Below, in pieces: positions 25,203 through 36,500 of a stretch of DNA of 64,000 nucleotides. Numbering within the stretch: position 1 is the stretch's first letter; each line of letters opens with the position of its first letter. The notes below the pieces were generated by a model that worked only from the letters and a program-made list of their open reading frames with translations, was not told where the DNA came from and did not search any database. Source of the stretch: Nemopilema nomurai (taxonomy: Eukaryota > Cnidaria > Scyphozoa > Rhizostomeae > Rhizostomatidae); assembly GCA_003864495.1 (NCBI GenBank), contig ML133389.1:1116001-1180000 (forward strand). Reading direction: 5' to 3'. The position numbers were made by a program, and so were the translations under genes.

Positions 25203-26639
25203 CTACAATTGAACACAATTTGTTAAGTACCTGTCAATTTGAATGTTTACACAGAATAACCTCCTCAATAGCTCTTGTGCTGATATGAAAAAATGTCTTT
25301 TAGCAAACATCCCTCATGTATCACAATGTGACTCTATTTTTAAAGAAGGAAGAAAAATACTGATGGGCTCTATAAAGTTGCTAAACGTAATTTGGAAAAG
25401 AAGGAACAAGTTTAGCCATAGATTTGTGTCCAGCAATTTTTCCTACAAGAGTACAAGCTGAAAAGATGTTGAGAAGACTTAATTGAATTCTGGCATTATA
25501 AGAAATTACCAAAACTAGCTCCATTTAAATTTTTACCTGCTCAAATCTACAAGGCAAACATTGAACATGAAAACAAACTTTTTGAACATCTGCTGAAAAC
25601 ATGTCAAAGCAATCAGAAGATGAAAAGTTCTGGGGAATCACATAAAACAAAATTATACAATCTGGTTAACAAAGAATATTATGGAATGGGTTTAAGTTAA
25701 AGATCTTATGTCTAGACATGATCGCATAACTACAATCGAAAAATTATGTAATGGAACAAAAGAAGTTAAAAAGATAAATAACATCTTAAAGGATACAATC
25801 ATGTCCATATGGCTTTCCTTTGACAACAGAAGACCCAGTATAATGTGCAAATGGCAGAGGGCATCTAGGGGGCAGACTATTGGCACGAGGATACCCTGTT
25901 TTTACTTTAGGGAGGATACCCTGTTGTAACCTAAACTCACAATCTTATTCGGCTGAAAAAGACAGAATCTAGCATTATAGGAGTCTTTAACCATAATAAA
26001 AAGCAGTCAATGCTGGGAATGGCGTGTGATTGCATGCCCATGCCTAGGCACACGCCTTCCATTGCTCAGGAGTGCAGTTCCTCTCACACCTCAAATAATC
26101 TGATCACTTCATTCTGAAGTGATAAATACTGCTCAATGTTGTGCTTTTATCATACCACAACAAAGTTTGGAGAATATTATAATCTTCTTAAGAAGCAGGA
26201 TAGTCGCCGCGTTTTTAACTTTTTACGTAAATTACAGCAAGCTTGAACTTCACACAGACAAGGTTTCCATTTTCCGTGTAACAAGGCTGAAATATGCTGT
26301 CTTTTCTTGTCAGCTATGGCTTATTGATCTACTCATTTTCACGACAAGTCAAAACTGACAACTTAGTATTATTTTTCTTAATTTTATGATGGTGGCAACA
26401 CAGAAGGAGTTCTGGTTATAGCTGTGGTTTCAAAACGAAAAAAGAGAACTTCAAAACTAAAAGGAAAAACCTTAGTAGGAACAAAGACGAGCGTAGATAG
26501 TTGCTATCAATTAGACCTTTCAATTTATCTACTAGACTTTCCAAACTTCTGTTTTATTCCCTTCCGATATTTGTAAAGACTGGCCATAACATCCCAAGAA
26601 TGTGGTTCTGCCTCCCGAACGCCGATAAAAATTCAGTTT

Positions 26640-26920
26640 GCTTGATGTGCTTTCTACTCAAGTGTGTTACAAACAACAGTGTGTTAGAAGAGCTGCAGAC
26701 TTCACGTAACCTGCTCAAAACGGTACAGAAAGCCCAGTTGAGATATTTCGAACACATCGTTCACCGAGATTCTGCCTCGCTAGAGAAAACAATGATGTTG
26801 GGTTATGTGGATGGTAAGCGCAATCAGGGCCGAGCACAAGACAGAGGGCTGTGGGCTGAAGTCATCACACCAAGCACAAGCAGACAACGTGGCTGAATGA
26901 ATGATGATGATGATGATGTG
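26640..26920 (+). mobile_element. LINE 3' fragment (reverse-transcriptase C-terminus)
   Basis: The frame at about 26690-26893 reads LLKTVQKAQLRYFEHIVHRD, then LEKTMMLGYVDGKRNQGRA. This resembles the conserved C-terminal tail of non-LTR retrotransposon polymerases (a YFGHI-RxD ... LEKTI-LG-x-GKR-RGR pattern). It ends at a TGA followed by an (ATG)n microsatellite at about 26899-26918, as is common at LINE 3' ends. It is heavily 5'-truncated and lies between the first known FECH exon and XPA. Confidence 0.6.
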
Positions 26921-29312
26921 CTTTGTTTTGCAAATCCTTGTCTTTGAAAAAAGACTTCTCTGCTTGAAGTTCAAAGAGGAGATTAACGCCTGAATCGTTT
27001 TCAAGGGAGAGGCTGAAAGTATAAACTGATCGCTTACACAAATGCTGTAACAAGCAAACATTTCGCCCAACATTTCAGCCAACATGCTCTTTTTGCTCGT
27101 TTGGCCAGGGCTTCACAGTTTGCGCAGAGCCAACAATGTTGGATGAGGTGGTCAAGTGATCAAATATTGTTAATATGGTCCTTCTAATATGTTGGATTTA
27201 CAATCTAATGCTTGTTTAAGAAAAATGTATCAATTGGAATAGCCTTGTTTTGTCTTCTCAACTCTATACAAAGCTTTCTATGCTATTAAGTACTTGCACA
27301 CCAGCGCAGGCCAGCAATTAATTGCACACCATTGCACGTCTTGGCACCACAAGGAGTGCGATTCATTGCACCCCTACCATTTTATTCCCAGCATTGCCTG
27401 GAAAAGCATGCTTTCTCCTTTTGAAACGAGAAACAGCAATGTATTTACAAATCTTCTTACCCTTCTCATCATGTAGCATAGACAGTAAACAGAACTCATA
27501 TCAGAGAAGGAGTCTTGGGAATTCATTTTCACATTCATTGGCCTAGATCTTTCACGCTGTGGATCTTTGTTCTCACATTTGATTACACAAAAATAACTTA
27601 TCTGAAGTTGGCCTAGATCCCCTTGACTATCTAAAGGAATATATAATGTTATGGCTATTTTTCAACAGACAATGCGCCATGCCATCGCAATAATTAGTGC
27701 TAAGTATGCAATTAATGCCAGGAAAAAACTCGCAGTGAATAATTTAGCTCAAGAATAGAATTTGCCCCACACCTCTTCTACGCTCCCTTTTTGAAAATGT
27801 ATTATTCCAGAAGGAATTCATAATACCACGAATAATTCCAACCAAAAGTACCACCAGTAAAATTCCTTCTTATGCCAAAATATTTAGAAGTAACTACATG
27901 ACATACACGCTGGTCCGATCCAAGATATGTTGGCCTTTCCAAATTTGCAATCTCTTGCTACTAGGAAAAATTAGACCAAAATTAAGACGGCTTACTTCTT
28001 TTCCTGTTGACCACTTGATCTCCATCTTTTCGATGTCCCTGCCAAGATTGTTTTACTCAAATGTAAAAGAAAAGAAGCCTTGGGTGGAAAAGTTCCTAAG
28101 GAACACTTGCATAACATTTTGAGCAACTCCAATATTCAGTTCGATGTTGGTAAGCCAGCTGCTTTTGTGGTTGTTGCTGTACTTGTAGCTGATGCCCATA
28201 ATGGCGGCCTCAGAGGTCATCAAAATACTCTATATACAAGGATCAGCAGAAATAGATGACTGTTGATAAATGCTCATTATAGTATTTTCATTTTTGTTGA
28301 GCCAAGATATTTCACAGAACGTAATTTTATGATTAGGATAAAAATGTAAAAAAATTTTTCTAGCAATTTGCGAGTAAATTCGAATGTTTTGATTCGAGCT
28401 TTTGCAATGGCTTCACTGTGTCTCGGCATTTTTCGAGACTTACTATATTCTATTTTTTGTAATTCAATTGCAGTTTGTTCTGAACTTGTCAAATCATATC
28501 TGATATTTCGGCTTATTATAGAATCGGCTTAAATGCGAAGGTCGGCCAATGTTCGAAGAAATACGGTTCTTCCAATTATAACCAATTACGCGCTCTTCTT
28601 ATCACCCTCTAGTGTTTTCGATCCACAACTGGCTATTTATTCTGCCAGCTTTTGGTTATTTTCCGAGGTTTGCATACTCTGAGGAGAAGCCGACGAAAAA
28701 GTACTTTTAGTATGCAAAAACTAGTTCCGCCATTTCTAGCTGTTGCGAGGTTCTTCAAATCTCACCCAGTCCACCATCGAAAAAGTTTTTGTGTGTCTGA
28801 TTACCGTAGAAATAAAAATCTCCTACTTTGAATGCAATACGCATATTGATGACTTCAAACATATACTATTCTCTTGTGATATTATGGAAGACGCGCTGCA
28901 AATAATGGCTTGTGAGGTCAGAACAGTTCAGAAATTCTCTTCATAAGAAACACTTTTGCTTAAAATGTTAAAATGTAAAATGTTAATTGCTTCATGTTAA
29001 CAAGACAAGATAAGAACACATGAAACATAATAGGGAATTTGGCTTCCTAAGAAATTCAAGGATTTCACTTAATCTAAAAACTTTCACTCGTTTTTCTACC
29101 TATTTAAATCTCTGCCAAAATGGGTAACAATTCCTGCGCACTCGTTATATTTCAACCAAATCATGAAGAAAACTTCTGGTAATTAGAGCGAGGGCACATT
29201 AATTAATTAAATTTATATGGCAATGAAAAGGTGTTAAGATATCAGTGGGTCCCATGTATTTTGTCACCCGCTAAAGTACCCGACTACTTAGGAGGAGCAT
29301 TGGCAAGGTAAA
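26921..29312. other. FECH/XPA head-to-head region
   Basis: FECH runs left and XPA runs right from this region, so it should hold both promoters and the FECH transit-peptide exon. I could not identify that exon. The only structure I recognise is the dispersed repeat copy at 28610-28760. Confidence 0.45.
28610..28760 (-). repeat. Dispersed repeat, copy A
   Basis: On the minus strand this shares GCGGAACTAGTTTTTGCAT, CTCCTCAGAGTATGCAAAC and ATAACCAAAAGCTG ... ATAGCCAGTTGTGGATCG with 45410-45545 on the plus strand. Shorter fragments of the same family are at 32279-32345 and 44270-44340. It has no coding capacity. It is probably an old short interspersed or MITE-type element. Confidence 0.75.
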
Positions 29313-31051
29313 ATGGCGGATGAGGAAAGTCCTTCTAAGGATACTGCAGACGAACATGAAGCTGCCACCATCGGGGCTTCCAGCAACGGCTCTCCATTGA
29401 CTGAAAAACAAAGGGAAAGGATCGAAAGGAATAGACAAAAAGCCCTTCTTCTCCGACAGGCTAGGTATTTCCATGTATTTATGGTGCAAGGTCATTAAAG
29501 CTAGCAACTGCCTTTCATATTTATCTATCTATCTATAGTTACTGTACATTGACCTATGAATGGGTTAAACATACAGTGGTCAATGTTTTGATAAAATTGA
29601 AAAGACAAAATTAAACAAGATAAAAAATAAGCAAGATATGTGTAAGTGTTTTGGCAAAGTGACTCCATGGAGATCTTAAATAAGGGTAATATTCGGCTGA
29701 AGTTGGGTTACTGTAATGATGGGTTTAAGTTCACAAAAGCCATGGCGGCCAAACAGATTCGTGTATTAAAAAGTAGTCGACAGAAAAAAAAGTTTTAGCT
29801 CTTTTTTATAATTTTTAGGATAGAAATATGAAAGAAAATTTATCATAATACCTTCCTTTTAATGTGCCACAAGGTTAAAAACTAAGCAATTTCCGTTCCA
29901 GGATAGTTTTGAATTTCATATTTGACAAAAAAGATCATAGAGTTGAAATCTTCATGTTAAAAGTAGTCTGTGCTGTAAATTTCTAACAATTTGGGCTGTC
30001 AAGCTGTGAATAAAACCTTTTTAAAGATTTAACATTTCCTATACATATCAATGGATTTTAATATCAATACAAAAAAAATTTCACTGCAGCCACAAATTGC
30101 AGTCAGATCTAAAGAAGATTCTAATTATTCAAAGCAAAGTAACTTGCAACCCAACGCTTTAAACAATAAAATTTTCTGAGTTTAAACTAATTGAAAGATG
30201 ATGATTCAAACTCTGATTTTCATTTCCCATAACAATCCGTAGATATTGAGATACAAAATCAATTATATCAACCTGGATCGGAGAATAGACATTTCTTTTA
30301 TGTTTCCAGGTTGACAGGTGTTAAAAGAGGCTCTTTGACAGATCCTGGATCTTCACCATCAAAGTTGCGCTTGAAAAGAGATGACAGTGTTGGCTTACTT
30401 GCATGTCAGTGGGATACTGGAGCTGGTTTTTTTCTAGATGATGATGATGATGACAATGAACTTGCAAATGCTGTGCTTCCGACTCTCGTGGAAGATTTAC
30501 CTCCCCCAAACCTTGACAAAAGCAAATTGTTAACATGCCTTGACTGCAGTAACAAATATGATGCTTCTTTTTTGCATAAACACTTTGATGTTTCGGTGTG
30601 CGATGGTTGCAAAAGTGATGCTAAGCACGAACTATGCACAAAGACCGATGCTAAAAGCAAGTTTTTACTCAAGGATTGTGATTTAGATTTGCGGACCCCA
30701 GTTCTAAAATTTATTTTGAGGAAAAATCCCCACAATGATTACTGGGGGCAGATGAAGTTGTATTATAAAGCGCAGGTTGTTGAAAGAGCAGAAGAAATTT
30801 GGGGATCATTGCAAAAGATAGAGGATGAAAAGGAGAAAAGAAGTGAGAATAAAGAAAAGACAAAACAAAAGCGGTTTGAAAAGAAGATCAAAGAGTTGAG
30901 AAGAGCAGTTCGGACAAGCACTTGGCAAAAAGTGGAGCAAACACACAGCCATGAATATGATTCAGAAAACGAAGAATACAATGATGAAACAGATGAGTAT
31001 AGCAAGAAGTGCAAGACTTGTGGACATGTTTTAACCTACGAAAAAATGTGA
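29313..31051 (+). CDS. XPA: XPA, nucleotide-excision-repair damage verification protein
   Basis: XPA binds damaged DNA and scaffolds RPA, ERCC1-XPF and TFIIH in nucleotide excision repair. Exon 1 is 29313-29464 (ATG GCG GAT; donor GTATTT). Exon 2 is 30310-31051, joined through a split Arg codon, giving 297 residues against 273 in human. The N-terminus has the basic RERIERNRQKALLLRQAR motif. GAGFFLDDDDD (near residue 89) matches the ERCC1-binding glycine motif. The C4 zinc finger is CLDC ... CDGC (about residues 127-151), followed by TKTDAKSKFLLKDCDLD, LKFILRKNPH, WGQMKLYYKAQV and KELRRAVRTSTW of the DNA-binding domain. The C-terminal CKTCGHVLTYEKM, the TFIIH-binding part, is intact. The entire zinc-finger and DNA-binding region is one exon. 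Confidence 0.97.
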
Positions 31052-33536
31052 TGTTCAAAATGTAGTTACTATATATCCTAGAAAATATGTATATAGTGTT
31101 CATGTTGTAATATTACCATATAATGACCCCTGTATTTGACCATCCCCATGGTTTATCCCAATGGTACATATTACTTGGCAGCCAAAACACCTTGTCTCCA
31201 AAACATCTGACTTAATTTCATCCAGAAAACAGTGCTTCATGCATAGTTTCAAGATGCATTGTTTCAATTACTTAGTAGAGAATAATAATTTAATATTGTT
31301 TAGGTGCAATTGATGACAGTTGGCTACATCTGGGCAACTACTTACCTTAGAAAATTAAATAACTGCCTTCTTTTTATTTGTTGATAAGGCTTATATAAAA
31401 ATATTTGCTTTGGTTTGCAAATCAATGGTTTAGTTTTTGGGCTTTTCTTTCCCAGAGGCTAGTTTGGTGAGCATTGTTGCCACACCTGATGTTCTAGTTT
31501 AGTAATGCATATCATGATCCTAATAGAATTTGTCAAGGTTGAATTTAGAGTGTTTTAGTAAATTCTAAATCGTAAAAAATAGAAAAGCTAGAATATCTAT
31601 TTTACCAAAAAAACTGCACTTCTTTGGGTCTGATATAACTTTTGGCAATTTATATCAAAAAGCATTCATATAATCAGTAAATACTGAGCATAGGTATCAT
31701 TGAAAGCAAATGTTATATATAATAAAGTCATTTCTTGGTAAACAAACGTTTTTTTAATGACATTGTTTTTATTATCTTTCGTCTTTTCTGAGGGCCAGTT
31801 TCAGTTGTTTTATAAAATTCAAGCATGTTGGATGATAGCATAAGCAACTACCTTCAAGTACATCTCAATATACATGATATGATTCAAATGTGGATTGCTA
31901 AGAAGTGAACCTTCTTCCTCTCAGATGCCAAGGAAACTGCTAGATGCAATTTATATGAGAAATAGTCAGAAATAGAGTTAACGCTTTGGATATCCGCCAT
32001 TTCTATTGGAAAATACAGGTCACATTTTAACTTGATCTCAATTTAGCTGGCACTTGCACACCAAAGTTAATATAAAGCATTTTCGGTCAATGATTTTACA
32101 TGAACAACATTCTGTTGCATTTATATTTTTATCACTGTTTTCAAAGTATGCTTGAAATTAATTGATGTAAAACTTTCAAATCCTTTGTGCAACAACCCAG
32201 CTTTTATTCTTTCCCAGGAAAATTTACTTTCTGGTAATGTTTTTTTAAACCAGTTAACTAGTGTAGAAATGTCAGATCTGAACAAGTGCTTCGTGGTACA
32301 AAACTTCACAATGGCTAGAAAAAGTTGAACTAGTTTTTGCATACAAATGTAAGATCACTAAGACCCATGATTGGTTACTATGAATTCCTTTTTTTATATA
32401 TAGCACTATTTCTATTACTAAGTAACCTAGTTCCTATATTACTAAAAATGGGTTGCTCAATCTCTATGTTCACTATTGAACCAATTATTCTGTCTTCTCA
32501 AAGTTATAGGATTTCTAGTAAGAAGGTACACTCCTTGCTACACAATGAAATGGCAAGATTTTGTAAACTGACAAAGGAAGGATAGCAAAATAGGACCATA
32601 AGAGAAATTTAATTTTGCCTTAAAAAGCATAAAAACAATGTCTGTGATTCTACTTATTAAAGGTTTCCCTCAACTTGGTTTGAAAGCAGTCACAAACTAT
32701 GCAAATAGTTGAAGAACACAGGATCAGAATCAAATGGTCATTGATTGAAGCAAGCTTGGCTGCAGACCAAGGCCCAGCATAACTGGACCATTGTTGGGGG
32801 ATTGGATGAAGCAAGTGTGGAGGGCTAAATTGGTTGCCCCCTTTTGGGGCCATAGAATGTGCATAATGTTAATCCAGGGTCAAAGATCCAACAGTTCACA
32901 TCTATCTTTCAAGTTCCTCAAACCGCTTCAGTTTTTAGGCTGTTTCCCTGCTACCAATGTTGCATGCTATCTATATAGACCTGACCTTTAAAAAAGGCCT
33001 ACTAAGTTGTCATTTAAACATACTACACTAAATGTTTGTCACAACCAACAACTTTGTCCACGGCCTACACTTGCGAAACGATGTGTAATAAAAGAATGAA
33101 TGGGAAAATCTACTATGATGCATATCAAAGTGTTTAATCACAAATAAAACAGCAATAATTTCAGTCATCTTAAGGAATCCACTGGAGAAATCTCATTAGC
33201 CAAGGAATTCTGACTGGCACTTTCAAGGTTTAAAACTTTCATGCTCTTCTTTGGAAACATAACATTACAAATTTAAGACAACTGCTCCAAAGCCAGCTAG
33301 TCGGCTGTGTTTTTGTGGGAAAATCTTGCTACAATATGCATGTGTTATGGCCCATTTATGCTGATTGGCTCAAATAGATTTCCTTAAGGCCTTTGTCTAG
33401 AACAATAGGAGTGAGACCCTTGTCTCCCTAGCAACCCACATAAATTTTTGTCTGACAGGTCAAAGACAAAAAAGCACAGACTTAAAGATTTCTTCATTTT
33501 TCAAAATATCAAGGCAACTCAACTACAAGTGATGGT
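31052..33536. other. Convergent 3' region, XPA/RPL4
   Basis: AT-rich sequence between the XPA and RPL4 stops, probably both 3' UTRs. AATAAA at 31721 could serve XPA. The only repeat seen is a dispersed-repeat fragment at 32279-32345. No further exon was recognised. Confidence 0.45.
32279..32345 (+). repeat. Dispersed repeat, fragment C
   Basis: AACAAGTGCTTCGTGGTACA, then CAATGGCTAGAAAAAGTTGA and ACTAGTTTTTGCATAC, match the family seen at 45410 and 28610. The minus strand therefore contains a peptide-level echo (KLVQLFLAIVKFCTTKHLF) that is not a gene. Confidence 0.7.
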
Positions 33537-36500
33537 TCATGCCTTCTTTTGTTGCTGGATTCCCCTTTTCTGATCAATGACCTTCTTCTTGGCTGCAGTT
33601 CTTCTCTCAGCGGTAAGTATCGCATGGCGCTTCATCGTTTTGACGTATGGATTAAGTCGCAACATGACACCAACATTCTTAAGAGGATTCTTCTTTCTAA
33701 TTGCACGGTGTGGTCTTTGACTGCAAATCATCAAAATCATTCACTTTTTAATCACTTAATCAATCAATGATTCAATCAACCAACAGATTAGACAGTTAAT
33801 AATCATTCAATCATTCAATCAATCAGCAATCAATTCATCATTCAATCGAGTAGCAAGCCACCTTAGTTAATCAGTCAATTAGCAACCAGTTTTCATAGAC
33901 CTGCTCCTGCCTTCCTTGTGTTCAAATACTTGAAAAATATATTCCTTTAGAGACAGTAACCCAACAATTTGGTGCAGTAGACTTGGCACAAGGCCCTTAA
34001 AGGGAGTCTTGTTTCCTAAATTAAAGAGCTCAACACAAAACTATAGGAGAGGTTTTGGGCTTGAACACGAAACTATAGGAGAGGTTTTGGGCTTGAACAA
34101 AAATGCAATGACCTTGGGCATTTTCATCTAATAGTATTGGATTACAGTAAGTTTGGGACAAACATTTCTTTAACTTGTTTTGCTAAATGTCACATTCTTA
34201 AAGGTACAGAAAAATGAAATGAATATGCAAATAGTACTTGACCTTTAACAGCAAAAGCATTTGTCAGAAGGTGATAGAAAGTTATGTAGAAGAGAATCAA
34301 AGATGCTTCCATCAAATGACATTAAAAAGAGGTCATCAAGAGCATCTTTGTTCAAACATCTTCCACATTGTCACTCTCAAAATGAAGTGACAAGTCAATC
34401 TGCCTTCTACTTATACCACTACTGTCACTGTTACTTCATCTGATCTTAAAAGAAAGATCTGATTTCAAACTGAAATCAGCTTTATTTTAAGGGTTCAGAT
34501 GACCCTAACATACAGCATGGTGCATTTTTCAAAGGCAAATGATTTGAGTAACTTTTGCTAATTTTTTTACAAAATATAACAAACAATGCACTCACTTTCG
34601 TGGTCGCAGCACCTTTTGGATCTCATCCGAGTTAATGAGACGATTTAGATCAGGATTTGTCATGATTGGGCGAGGCAAACTGAAAGAGAACATTTGGGAT
34701 CTCAAAGAAATTTTACATGTATATATACGAATTAGAAAACAAATCGAACATTTCATATCATATCTCAAAAGTATGCCTTTTGCTGAAAAATGACTGTCAT
34801 TGTCAATATGACCAAGAAAGGACCACTAATTGTTGGTCAAAAATAAACACAAGGCAATTTGCTTGAATGGTGTTCAAAGATGTCTAATGAAAACATGCAT
34901 TCCTAATCAAGCAAAAATACTTACTAGTACATAAAGACAAAATTTATTTGCATTTTCCTGGTTTATAGACAAGGTGAAAAATCCCATTTCGTTTTCACAT
35001 ATCCATTAGGATCCACCTATCTATGTCAAGACAGGGAAAATAACTAGATGCATCAAACAAAATTGTCATTAACTGTAAGTTAGAGCAATCTCCATACCTG
35101 TAATTCGATTTTTCAGATGACTTCTTGCGCCATGTGCCATAAAGTGAATCGAGTTTCTCAAAGGCTCCTTTTGTCCAGATACAGAATCTTGAACAGAACA
35201 GCAGTTTAGTTAGAATAGGATGATAACAGTTCAAAGAATGATTCTTGGACTGGTAGCTTTCCTTCCTTGGTTTTTTCAGTGAATTGTGTACATCAAAGAA
35301 ATGGGGTTGCTGATCCAAAATGAAAGAACATTCATAGAAAACTTTATCACAGAAAAGACAAACAGCAATTTAAATGGAGGCAGCGCCTCTTCCTATCATA
35401 AACGTAAAACAGAAAGGAAGAGGGTTGATTTGAATAGAATGGATAATTCATATAAATTTGTTTCCCAACTCAAATTTCCACAAGGCCAGTTCCTTCTGGG
35501 GGGAAGTCGCTTTTTAGTTGGTACACATTATGGACCAAGATAACTGATAAACCATGATATCTTTCAGATGCTTAAGGACAGCTTTTGATGGTTCTCCACA
35601 ATTATTAAGGCATTATTTAAATAAATTCTTCCTTTTACTTTAAACATGCAATTGAGAAGAAGTGCAGTGGAACCTCTCTAAGAGAAAGCTTCCTGACTCT
35701 CAAGGTAAACTCTGAATTTCAGGTTCTTATTAGCTTTCCTATTAGCACTTTGAAAACATTAAATATCAAAAGGCTACAAACAAGAAGTATAAAAACTGAA
35801 AATTAATATGAACATAGAGCTAGTCACATCTAATAAATGTTTTGTCATTCTTGGGTACACCTTCTAAAGAATTAAAATGATCCGAAAAACTCAAACTTGA
35901 TGAAGGCATAAGGTCGACAAACATCAAAATGTCATCTGGAAATTATCTACCTTAGACCTATGATGGATGCTCAGGTAGAGTACAAAGAAACCGTTTTCTA
36001 ATCAGCTTGAAATGATCATAGAGGGCAAGTTTGTTTCATCATTGCATCCAGCACAAATCAGAGTAGGCCAAAACAGAAGCTGTCAGAGGGAGCCTGTGAC
36101 CTCTTTAAATCTCAATTAGCACAAAGAACAGTTCTCAGCTCTAAAAAAATCTAGACAAGTCCTCTTACCTTCCAAGATGACCACCAGGACAAAGCTGCAA
36201 GAGGTTAATTCTGTCGACCTTGAGAAGCTCTACTCCAGGAAGATTTCTGAATGCTTGGCGAATTCCGTGATCCTCATTGTAGATTACAAGTGGACCCCTG
36301 CGCATGGTGTATCGTCTGTTTCGCATTTTGCCCTGATTGAAAAAATCAGAAATAACATCAAGGAACACCCAATACACACAGAGAACAGGGCATGCTTATA
36401 AGCCAAATTGGAGCTCTACCAATACCAGAGGCAAACAGCCTTAACTATGGTTGGATTTAACTACAGCCCTGGGTAGAACTCAACTTTAGATTCAAATTCT

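Noticed and set aside
27898..28122. FECH transit-peptide exon near 28080-28180 (minus)
   Set aside because: An ATG gives a short leader-like peptide, but there is no donor in the phase needed to join the exon at 25202 (one base before CCA).
34277..34538. C/D-box snoRNA interpretation of the 262-bp element
   Set aside because: TTGATGA is present, but no CTGA lies next to the closing stem, so the box layout fails.
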